Source: JAIBJP01 sp035639875 (lineage in GTDB: Bacteria; Actinomycetota; Thermoleophilia; Gaiellales; Gaiellaceae). From it: a DNA stretch of 5,228 bases. Position numbers and translations under genes: made by a program. The notes below the pieces were generated by a model. The model was not told the origin of the DNA, did no database searches, and worked only from the letters and a program-made list of their open reading frames with translations. Where the stretch lies: contig DASQXE010000115.1 of assembly GCA_035639875.1 (NCBI GenBank), positions 1 to 5,228 on the forward strand, read 5' to 3'. Below are positions 1 to 4,600 of the stretch, piece after piece; the first letter of the stretch is position 1; every line of letters begins with the position of its first letter.

Positions 1-67
1 GACCGGGCTTGAACCGGCGGCCTCTCGCCTGACAAGCGAGTGCTCTTCTCGTCTGAGCTACGCCCCC
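1..67 (-). tRNA. tRNA-Asp (anticodon GTC), 3' end cut by window edge
   Basis: Read on the minus strand, the gene starts with acceptor strand GGGGGCG at position 67. It has a GCTC/GAGC D-stem, a CTCGC/GCGAG anticodon stem with loop TTGTCAG (anticodon GTC) and a T-arm GCCGG/CCGGT around loop TTCAAGC. Only the first base of the 3' acceptor strand is inside the window, so about 7 nt are missing. The D-loop (AGACGAGAA) has no GG pair: G19, which normally contacts C56 of the T-loop, appears to be A. It lies 3 nt downstream of the Met tRNA and is the last visible gene of the array. Confidence 0.88.
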
Positions 68-70
68 AGG

Positions 71-142
71 TAGCGCGGGTGGGATTCGAACCCACGTCTC
101 GAGCTCATGAGGCTCGCAAGGAAGCCGCTCCTCCACCGCGCT
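71..142 (-). tRNA. tRNA-Met-like (anticodon CAT), elongator-type
   Basis: The minus-strand cloverleaf is complete at 72 nt. The acceptor is AGCGCGG/CCGCGCT, the D-stem GAGG/CCTT around a GG-containing loop, the anticodon stem CGAGC/GCTCG with loop CTCATGA, and the T-arm GTGGG/CCCAC around TTCGAAT; the discriminator is A. The anticodon stem lacks the three G:C pairs of initiator tRNA, and the acceptor end is paired A:T, so it is not a normal initiator. Elongator Met, or Ile2 read through a lysidine-modified C34, are both possible. Position 37 is G rather than the A nearly always found in tRNAs reading A-starting codons. The 3' trailer is CCT, not CCA. Confidence 0.85.
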
Positions 143-149
143 GCAGGCC

Positions 150-174
150 GGCCGCGCGGCGAAGCCGCGCGGCC
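150..174 (-). other. Perfect 11-bp GC hairpin inside the tRNA array
   Basis: An inverted repeat (150-160 with 164-174) has a 3-nt loop and every stem pair is G:C. It sits in the only long spacer of the array (143-202), between the Pro and Met tRNA genes. On the minus strand it comes after Pro and 7 nt before Met. No T-run follows, so a simple intrinsic terminator is unlikely. It could be an RNA processing or pausing element, or a short palindromic repeat inserted between tRNAs. Confidence 0.7.
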
Positions 175-202
175 TCTAGACGGCATCGCAAGCGACGCCT
201 TA

Positions 203-276
203 GCTGACTGGCAGGACTCGAACCTGCGATCTCCGGTTCCCGAAACCGGTGGGATGCCAGTCTTCCCTACAGTCAG
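203..276 (-). tRNA. tRNA-Pro (anticodon CGG)
   Basis: The minus-strand gene is 74 nt. The acceptor CTGACTG/CAGTCAG pairs fully, the D-stem is GGGA/TCCC with a GG-containing loop, and the anticodon stem CCGGT/ACCGG carries loop TTCGGGA (anticodon CGG, with G37 as expected for Pro). The T-arm is GCAGG/CCTGC around TTCGAGT. The discriminator appears to be C, where bacterial Pro tRNAs normally have A73, while G72 is kept. CCA is not encoded. It would read the CCG codon. Confidence 0.88.
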
Positions 277-281
277 ATGAG

Positions 282-354
282 TACCCCCGGCGGGATTTGA
301 ACCCGCAGCTTCCGGGTTGAGGGCCCGGCGTCATGCCACTTCGACCACGGGGGC
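282..354 (-). tRNA. tRNA-Glu (anticodon CTC) with C33
   Basis: The minus-strand gene is 73 nt with textbook numbering. The acceptor GCCCCCG/CGGGGGT is typical of high-GC bacterial Glu tRNAs. The D-stem is a GTC/GAC pair, the anticodon stem CCGGG/CCCGG holds loop CCCTCAA, the variable loop is 5 nt, and the T-arm is GCGGG/CCCGC around TTCAAAT; the discriminator is A. Bases 34-36 read CTC (Glu, codon GAG). Position 33, almost universally U, is C here. The absence of a long variable arm excludes Leu, which would be the alternative if the loop were read one base shifted (CAA). Confidence 0.85.
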
Positions 355-360
355 TCGAGG

Positions 361-432
361 CTCCGGGAGCAGGATTCGAACCTGCGCCTCACGAGTAACA
401 GTCGCGCGTCGTACCGACTCGACCATCCCGGA
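361..432 (-). tRNA. tRNA-Asn (anticodon GTT)
   Basis: The minus-strand gene is 72 nt. It has acceptor TCCGGGA/TCCCGGA, D-arm GTCG/CGAC with a canonical AGTCGGTA loop, anticodon stem CGCGA/TCGTG with loop CTGTTAC, T-arm GCAGG/CCTGC around TTCGAAT, and discriminator G. U33 and A37 are present. The trailer after the discriminator is CCT, so the CCA tail must be added enzymatically. Confidence 0.93.
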
Positions 433-439
433 ACGAAGG

Positions 440-526
440 CGGAGGCAGCAGGACTCGAACCTGCGGACGGGGGTCAACCGTCTACGCGCTAGCAACGCGC
501 TGCCTTGCCGACTCGGCCATGCCTCC
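440..526 (-). tRNA. tRNA-Ser (anticodon GCT)
   Basis: This minus-strand type II tRNA is 87 nt. It has acceptor GGAGGCA/TGCCTCC, D-stem GCC/GGC, an anticodon stem-loop with loop TTGCTAG (anticodon GCT, codons AGC/AGU), the long variable arm typical of Ser at roughly 466-481, T-arm GCAGG/CCTGC around TTCGAGT, and discriminator G. The trailer is CCT rather than CCA. It looks structurally normal. Confidence 0.94.
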
Positions 527-531
527 AGAGG

Positions 532-615
532 CGGAAGGAGAGGGAGTCGAACCCCCAAGGCCACGAGGACCCACCCGTTTTCGAGACGGGGTACCGCGCC
601 AGTGGCAGTCCTTCC
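532..615 (-). tRNA. tRNA-Ser (anticodon CGA)
   Basis: This minus-strand type II tRNA is 84 nt. Acceptor GGAAGGA/TCCTTCC pairs fully, anticodon stem CCCGT/ACGGG holds loop CTCGAAA (anticodon CGA, codon UCG), the variable arm is long, and the T-arm is GGGGG/CCCTC around TTCGACT; discriminator G. The D-arm is irregular: the base after the acceptor is C rather than the near-universal U8, and the D-stem pairs best as TGCC/GGTA, leaving one connecting base. The trailer is CCT. It is the second Ser gene in a row, 5 nt from Ser(GCT). Confidence 0.88.
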
Positions 616-617
616 AG

Positions 618-688
618 TGACCCCGGCAGGAATCGAACCCGCACTTCCCCGGGTAAGAGCCGGGAGCTCTCCATTGAGCTACGGAGTC
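618..688 (-). tRNA. tRNA-Lys (anticodon CTT)
   Basis: The minus-strand gene is 71 nt. Acceptor GACTCCG/CGGGGTC pairs with one T:G wobble. The D-stem is GCTC/GAGC with a short 6-nt loop AATGGA, anticodon stem CCCGG/CCGGG holds loop CTCTTAC (anticodon CTT, codon AAG), T-arm is GCGGG/CCTGC around TTCGATT, and the discriminator is A. CCA is not encoded. The spacers on both sides are only 2 nt. Confidence 0.93.
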
Positions 689-690
689 AG

Positions 691-764
691 TGTGGCCGGC
701 AGGAGTCGAACCTGCACCGCCCCGCGTTTCAAGCGGGCGCTCTTCCTGTTGGAGCTACGACCAC
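691..764 (-). tRNA. tRNA-Phe (anticodon GAA)
   Basis: The minus-strand gene is 74 nt. It has acceptor GTGGTCG/CGGCCAC, D-stem GCTC/GAGC, anticodon stem CCCGC/GCGGG with loop TTGAAAC (anticodon GAA), T-arm GCAGG/CCTGC around TTCGACT, and discriminator A. The D-loop CAACAGGAA keeps the GG pair but begins with C where A14, the partner of U8, is expected. CCA is not encoded. Confidence 0.92.
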
Positions 765-768
765 GCGA

Positions 769-843
769 TGGGCGAGGCTGGAGTCGAACCAGCGGCCTCT
801 TGTTTGTAAGACAAGCGCTCTCAACCAGCTGAGCTACTCGCCC
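769..843 (-). tRNA. tRNA-Val (anticodon TAC)
   Basis: The minus-strand gene is 75 nt and the most canonical of the array. It has acceptor GGGCGAG/CTCGCCC, D-arm GCTC/GAGC with loop AGCTGGTTGA, anticodon stem CTTGT/ACAAG with loop CTTACAA (anticodon TAC), T-arm GCTGG/CCAGC around TTCGACT, and discriminator A. CCA is not encoded. Confidence 0.95.
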
Positions 844-848
844 GAGAC

Positions 849-922
849 TGGTGGGCAGGGCTGGAGTCGAACCAGCGTCCTCTTCCGTATCAGAGAAGCG
901 CTCGCCACTGAGCTACCCGCCC
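849..922 (-). tRNA. tRNA-Ile (anticodon GAT), CCA encoded
   Basis: The mature minus-strand body is 852-922, with acceptor GGGCGGG/CCTGCCC, D-stem GCTC/GAGC and a short 6-nt loop AGTGGC. Anticodon stem CTTCT/GGAAG holds loop CTGATAC (anticodon GAT), the T-arm is GCTGG/CCAGC around TTCGACT, and the discriminator is A. The next three bases (849-851) spell CCA, so the tail is encoded; only this gene and Gln have it. Confidence 0.94.
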
Positions 923-933
923 ATTGAACAAAA

Positions 934-1008
934 TGGCTCCGGGACAAGGGCTCGAACCTCGACCTCGACGTTCAGAGCGTCGCGTCCTTCCGGTTACACC
1001 ATCCCGGA
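934..1008 (-). tRNA. tRNA-Gln (anticodon CTG), CCA encoded; first gene of the array
   Basis: The body is 937-1008 on the minus strand, with acceptor TCCGGGA/TCCCGGA, anticodon stem CGACG/CGTCG with loop CTCTGAA (anticodon CTG, codon CAG), T-arm CGAGG/CCTTG around TTCGAGC, and discriminator G followed by encoded CCA at 934-936. The D-arm is weak: GTG faces GAC with a G-G mismatch at the 12-23 position. It is the gene nearest the presumed promoter, so the array leader lies to its right. Confidence 0.92.
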
Positions 1009-1323
1009 CCGAATGGTGAAACGAATGTCTCGTCCGGCCGAAGCCAAAACGATGTTTTCCAAGCCACTCGCCTACCCTTCGGCCCTGGATCACCGACCTT
1101 GGAGCTGGTCGGCGTCCTACGTGGAGGGGCTTTGGAGCCCGATTCTCGTTCGCTCTCCGGAAAAGCGCACGCTAAAGCACGCGCGGTATTTCCTACGCTA
1201 TTTTCAGCGCCGAGGCGCCGAGCGATCTTTCTCCCTCAGGCGGGGCCTCAATTCGTTCTACGTCTTCTTCAAGCTGAGCATCACCTCTGGTTCCGTACGC
1301 TGTCATCGCCTTCAAACGACAAA
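1009..1323. other. Gene-poor leader region upstream of the tRNA array
   Basis: I see no convincing protein gene here. A 37-codon minus ORF (1193-1306) exists but has only about half G/C third positions and a poor ribosome site. The stretch does hold inverted repeats. One is an 8-bp perfect arm pair at 1036-1043 / 1077-1084 enclosing a 5-bp A/T-rich hairpin at 1046-1058. Others are a 6-bp hairpin at 1093-1098 / 1107-1112, a 5-bp hairpin with a 4-nt loop at 1127-1140, and a tandem 8-bp duplication at 1207-1222. It probably includes the tRNA array promoter on the minus strand, but I found no clear -35/-10 pair. Confidence 0.5.
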
Positions 1324-1343
1324 GGCGACCCGTTTGGGTCGCC
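1321..1343 (-). terminator. Rho-independent-type terminator of the 45-codon gene
   Basis: A perfect 8-bp GC-rich stem (1336-1343 pairs with 1324-1331) has a 4-nt loop. On the minus strand it is followed by TTTGTCGTTTG, a broken T-tract. It lies 29 nt past the stop codon of the small ORF and separates it from the tRNA array. No T-run follows on the plus strand, so the orientation is minus. Confidence 0.7.
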
Positions 1344-1372
1344 CTCGACTGGCTCGTTATGCGGCTAGGGAG

Positions 1373-1510
1373 CTAGCTCGCATACCTCCCGACGAGGGCT
1401 AGGACGTAGCCGGGCCGGCGCTTCGATTCGAAGCTGTGCCAGCTCGACAAGCCGGAGACGGACGTCGCCGCTTCGGCTGGGAACTGTCTGGTGTTGACGG
1501 TGATCAGCAT
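1373..1510 (-). CDS. Small protein of unknown function, 45 aa
   Basis: I do not recognise this protein. It starts MLITVNTRQFPAEAATSV and ends ALVGRYAS, with no clear membrane segment; its C-terminal half is basic (ESKRRPGY). The start is chosen because a GGAAAGGG Shine-Dalgarno sequence (1520-1527) lies 9 nt before the ATG, and a promoter sits just upstream with its predicted start about 18 nt before the ATG. About 39 of 45 codons end in G or C, as in the neighbouring true genes. The ORF ends TAG 29 nt before a terminator. It is thus a self-contained unit between the large signalling gene and the tRNA array. A leader peptide or a small RNA with a fortuitous ORF are alternatives. A longer overlapping minus frame (1365-1583) was not chosen because it crosses the promoter. 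Confidence 0.55.
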   Translation of the reverse strand: MLITVNTRQFPAEAATSVSGLSSWHSFESKRRPGYVLALVGRYAS

Positions 1511-1534
1511 CGTTTTGATCCCTTTCCGCGCAAC

Positions 1535-1563
1535 ACCATAGAGGAAACACCGTCTGGTCGCAA
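1535..1563 (-). promoter_or_regulatory. Sigma-70-type promoter for the 45-aa gene
   Basis: On the minus strand, TTGCGA (1558-1563) and TATGGT (1535-1540) are separated by exactly 17 nt; each matches the consensus at 4 of 6 positions. The ~40 nt upstream of the -35 are strikingly A/T-rich for this genome (1564-1605), like an UP element. The predicted start near 1528 falls just before the Shine-Dalgarno sequence, giving a very short 5' leader. Confidence 0.6.
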
Positions 1564-1603
1564 GAGTTTCGAACGAAAAGCAAACAATAAAGGTTGAAAT
1601 AGA

Positions 1604-4555
1604 TTAACCGACCGCTATTGGTGGCTGTGCCGAGACGAGCCGCGTGAGAGCGTCATGCGGATTCATGTACGAGCCTTCGTAGCGCGCCACCTGAGCGGCC
1701 GGCCCGGCCGCGTCGATCGCTTCGATCGCAGGCTTGAACGCTACGGCCAGCGCCGGCCACATGCGAATCCCCGTGCGCTCGCGAATGCCCTCCGCGGCGC
1801 CGAGCGCGGTCGCGGCTCGGATCTCGTCGCCCTCCGCGAGCGAGATCGCGGCGAGGCCCTCGAGGCAGTACGCCGTTCCCTCGAGGAAGATCGGCATCCC
1901 GACCACGGCTTCGAGGTACTCGCGCGCCTCGGTCACGTTCCCGGCGGCCAGGGCCGCCAGAGACCGCAGTGCGAGATTCGCGCCGATCAGGGACGTCAAC
2001 CCAATCCGTCGCGCGGCCTCGATGCTCTCGTCGATCTGAGCCGTTCCTTCCTCGATCCGTCCCAGGAGCGTCGTCACCGTGCCGAGCAGTGCAAGCGCAG
2101 TCGCAAGCCCGAAGTCGTTGCGCTCCGAGCGGAAGATCTCTACCGCCTGCAGCGCCTGCCGGTGCGAGACGCTGAGGTCGGCGTCGAAGTGCGAGCTCAG
2201 CCCGGCGAGGAGCGTGTGCGCCCACGCTTCGCGGTCGGGCGGGCCGGTCTCGGCAAGCAGCTCGGCCGCCTCCTCGAGGGCGGTCTTCGAAGGTTCGTAT
2301 TCGCCGAACTGGTAGAGCGCGGAGCCCCAGATGCGACAGAGCTCGCCGCGCAGCCGCGGCTCGAGGCCGGCGCGCGCCTCGTATGCCAGGGGCATCCACG
2401 TCGTCGCCTCGCGAACGCGGTCGTGCAGCCAGACGTACCGCCAGGTCAGCGACGCCATCGCGACGGGACGCGCGAAGTCCCCTGCGTCGACGGAGCGCCG
2501 GGCGGCGGCGTCGATGTTGTCCCAGTCGGCATGGAGCGCACCCATGGCCTCAGAGGCACGCGGGCCGGAGAAGAGCCCGTGCAAGTCCTCGACGAAGCGT
2601 GCGAAGTAGTCCGAGTGCCGCTCCCGGATCGTCTCGGCCTCGCCGCTCTCCTCGAGACGGGCGGCCGCGTACTCGCGGATTGTCTCGAGCATGCGCATCC
2701 GTCCTCGCTCCGAGACCACGAGGCTGTGCTCGACGAGGCGCTCCAGCGTGCCGAGCACGTCGTCGATCCCGTCGCCGCACACGCCCTCCGCCGCCGAGAT
2801 GGACCAGCCGCCGGAGAAGACCCCGAGCCGCGCGAACAGCGTGCGCTCGGCCGGCTCCAGGAGGTCGTAGCTCCACGCGATCGTCGAGGTCAGCGTGCGC
2901 TGGCGGTCCGGGAGGCTCGGGACGCTGCCACCGACCACGTCGAGCCGGTCTGCAAGCCGCTCGAGCAGCGTGGGTGCGTCGAGGACGCGCAGCCTCGACG
3001 CCGCCAGCTCGATCGCGAGCGGGAGGCCGTCCAGCCGGCGGCAGATCGCCGCGATCGTCCCGAGATCGCCGGCATACCCGCGACTGCTCGCAGCCGCGCG
3101 CTCGAGGAAGAGCTGCACCGCGGCGGATGCGCTCAGAGGCTCCACCGGATGCTCCCACTCGCCCCCGATACGCAACGGCGCCCGGCTCGTCACGAGCACG
3201 TCCATCCCAGGACAGCTCGCCAGCAGGGCCGCGACCACCGGCGCTGCGTCGAGCGCCTGCTCGAAGTTGTCGAGGACGAGCAGAACGCGGTCCGCCGCGA
3301 GTTGTTCCTCGATGGTGTCTTCGAGCGGCCGGGCGCCTTCCCGCCGGATGCCGAGCGACTCCGCGACCCCCGTGATTACCTGCTCCTCGGTCCGGGCCTC
3401 GGCTAGGGGCACGAAGAAGACGCCGTCCGGATAGGCGAGCGCCGCGCGTCCGGCGGCTGCCGTCGCCAATCGCGTCTTGCCGATTCCGCCCGGGCCCGTC
3501 AGCGTCACGAGCCGGACCTCGTGCGGCTCGAGCCTCGAGATGATCGCCTCGAGCTCCTCTTCGCGACCGACGAGCGAGCTCAGGTGGGTGGGCAGCTTGA
3601 CCGAGCTGGCGCCGCGGGCCCGCGGCGGAGGCAGGTCGCGCTCCAGGCCGTCGGCGTTCAGCTGCAGGAGCGGCTCTGCGCGGTCAAGCCCCTTCAGCGC
3701 AAAGGAGCCGAGATCGGCCACCGAAAAACCGTCGACGAGCTCCGCCGTCGCGCGCGAGACGAGGATCTGTCCGCCGTTCGCCGCCGCGCCGATCCGCGCA
3801 GCGCGGTGCACTTCGATTCCTGCGTAGCCGTCGGGGGTCCGCATCGCGGCGCCCGTGTGAATCCCGATCCGGGCGCGGATCTCGACCCCCTCGGGCCAGC
3901 TCCGCGAGGCAAACGCCTGCTGGATCGCAACAGCTGCGCCTGCGGCCGCTTCGGCCGTGGCGAAGGCACAGAACGCGCCGTCGCCCTCGAAGTCGACGAC
4001 GGCGCCGCCCTTTTCGGCGACCGCCTCGCTCACCACGGCCCTGTACGGCTCGAGCACGCCGCCGGGGTACGCGGCTCCGAGGAGCCGCACGATCGGCGTC
4101 GAGCCGTCGATGTCGGCGAAGAGCAGCGAGACGGTCCCCTCCGGAAGGTCCTGAGCCGGAGCCCGGCCGCCGTAGAACCGCTCCGACAGGAGCGCGGCCA
4201 GGTCGTCGAGCAACAGCTCTGCAAGCTCCCCGGGCGTCGCGAACGTCCTGTGCGACGGCATGCGCCCAAGCAGGCGCTGCAGTTCGGCATCGCGCTCCGG
4301 CGCGGGCTCCTTGACGTAGACCAGCCTCGGCACATCGGCGCTGCGCACGTACTCGTCCTCGACGACCGACGCGGCGGCTGCGTCCGATTTCCAGCCGTAG
4401 CGCTGCCAGTAGAGCCCGACGAACACATCGGGCTCGGCGAACTCTCCGACGACAGGGGTCAGACGGAGCGTGCGGATAGCCGAGCGCGCCGCCTCGCGCT
4501 CGTCGGTCAGCTCACCGGGGCTGGAGCTGATGAAGACCCTCAGTCGACCCGCCAT
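1604..4555 (-). CDS. DUF4062 - class III cyclase homology - NB-ARC/STAND ATPase - helical repeat signalling protein, 983 aa
   Basis: This is a large intracellular STAND-type protein. Residues ~5-125 resemble the DUF4062 domain (RVFISSSPGEL, DVFVGLYWQRYGW, LVYVKEPAPERD). Residues ~138-300 form a class III nucleotide cyclase homology domain: FADIDGST with metal-type D148, EGDG with D192, VHRAARI with R254. The usual substrate Lys and the VN Asn are replaced by D188 and H250, so ordinary cyclase activity is doubtful. An NB-ARC ATPase follows, with Walker A GPGGIGKT (354-361), Walker B LLVLDN (425-430), TSR (456-458) and GLPL (510-513). A winged helix lies at ~550-650 and TPR-like helices run from ~660 to 960. 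There is no C-terminal LuxR HTH, unlike many relatives. The ATG is the first start codon after an in-frame stop at 4601-4603. The product likely senses a ligand and oligomerises; whether it controls transcription, signalling or defence cannot be told from sequence. Confidence 0.9.
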   Translation of the reverse strand: MAGRLRVFISSSPGELTDEREAARSAIRTLRLTPVVGEFAEPDVFVGLYWQRYGWKSDAAAASVVEDEYVRSADVPRLVYVKEPAPERDAELQRLLGRMPSHRTFATPGELAELLLDDLAALLSERFYGGRAPAQDLPEGTVSLLFADIDGSTPIVRLLGAAYPGGVLEPYRAVVSEAVAEKGGAVVDFEGDGAFCAFATAEAAAGAAVAIQQAFASRSWPEGVEIRARIGIHTGAAMRTPDGYAGIEVHRAARIGAAANGGQILVSRATAELVDGFSVADLGSFALKGLDRAEPLLQLNADGLERDLPPPRARGASSVKLPTHLSSLVGREEELEAIISRLEPHEVRLVTLTGPGGIGKTRLATAAAGRAALAYPDGVFFVPLAEARTEEQVITGVAESLGIRREGARPLEDTIEEQLAADRVLLVLDNFEQALDAAPVVAALLASCPGMDVLVTSRAPLRIGGEWEHPVEPLSASAAVQLFLERAAASSRGYAGDLGTIAAICRRLDGLPLAIELAASRLRVLDAPTLLERLADRLDVVGGSVPSLPDRQRTLTSTIAWSYDLLEPAERTLFARLGVFSGGWSISAAEGVCGDGIDDVLGTLERLVEHSLVVSERGRMRMLETIREYAAARLEESGEAETIRERHSDYFARFVEDLHGLFSGPRASEAMGALHADWDNIDAAARRSVDAGDFARPVAMASLTWRYVWLHDRVREATTWMPLAYEARAGLEPRLRGELCRIWGSALYQFGEYEPSKTALEEAAELLAETGPPDREAWAHTLLAGLSSHFDADLSVSHRQALQAVEIFRSERNDFGLATALALLGTVTTLLGRIEEGTAQIDESIEAARRIGLTSLIGANLALRSLAALAAGNVTEAREYLEAVVGMPIFLEGTAYCLEGLAAISLAEGDEIRAATALGAAEGIRERTGIRMWPALAVAFKPAIEAIDAAGPAAQVARYEGSYMNPHDALTRLVSAQPPIAVG

Positions 4556-4594
4556 CTCCGCCAGTCTCGCAGTAGGAGACCGGCGGAGACAGCG
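4550..4594 (-). promoter_or_regulatory. 19-bp RNA hairpin burying the start site of the large gene
   Basis: Arms 4576-4594 and 4550-4568 flank a 7-nt loop. In DNA they match at 16 of 19 positions; the three mismatches all become G-U wobbles in the minus-strand RNA, giving an unbroken 19-bp stem. The 3' arm contains the only Shine-Dalgarno-like sequence (GGCGGAG) directly abutting the ATG at 4555, and the start codon itself is paired. This suggests translation is blocked unless the stem is opened, for example by ribosomes arriving from the upstream gene, a protein or a ligand. No T-run follows, so it is not a normal terminator. The regulatory role is inferred. Confidence 0.65.
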
Positions 4595-4600
4595 TTCAGG

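Noticed and set aside
71..142. Initiator tRNA-fMet
   Set aside because: It lacks the three consecutive G:C pairs in the anticodon stem and the unpaired first acceptor position.
1..1008. CRISPR-like regularly spaced repeats (recurring tcgaacc motif)
   Set aside because: The recurring motif is the tRNA T-loop; each unit folds as a distinct tRNA.
1009..1060. Sigma-70 promoter for the tRNA array
   Set aside because: TTGGAA occurs near 1061, but no acceptable -10 lies at 16-18 nt spacing; no other pair on the minus strand in 1009-1320 was convincing.
1124..1141. Possible tRNA-Trp remnant (CTCCAAA resembles its anticodon loop)
   Set aside because: The flanking bases do not form a 5-bp stem around a 7-nt loop, and no T-loop or acceptor partner is nearby.
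1193..1306. Minus-strand 37-codon ORF in the tRNA leader
   Set aside because: Only about 18 of 37 codons end in G/C, the ribosome site is only 2 nt from the ATG, and no promoter is visible.
317..1402. Several overlapping plus- and minus-strand ORFs across the left end
   Set aside because: They run through tRNA genes; their repeated peptide patterns (such as RTRT/ESNQR/GWSRTS) come from conserved T-loop and stem sequences.
1365..1583. Minus-strand 72-codon ORF
   Set aside because: It crosses the promoter and starts upstream of it with no ribosome site, and is Cys/Arg/His-rich; the 45-codon frame has better signals.
1655..3406. Long plus-strand ORF (583 codons) and another at 3521-4900
   Set aside because: Both are antisense to the well-supported 983-aa gene, are rich in Arg/Pro low-complexity as expected for GC-rich shadow frames, and show no recognisable domain.
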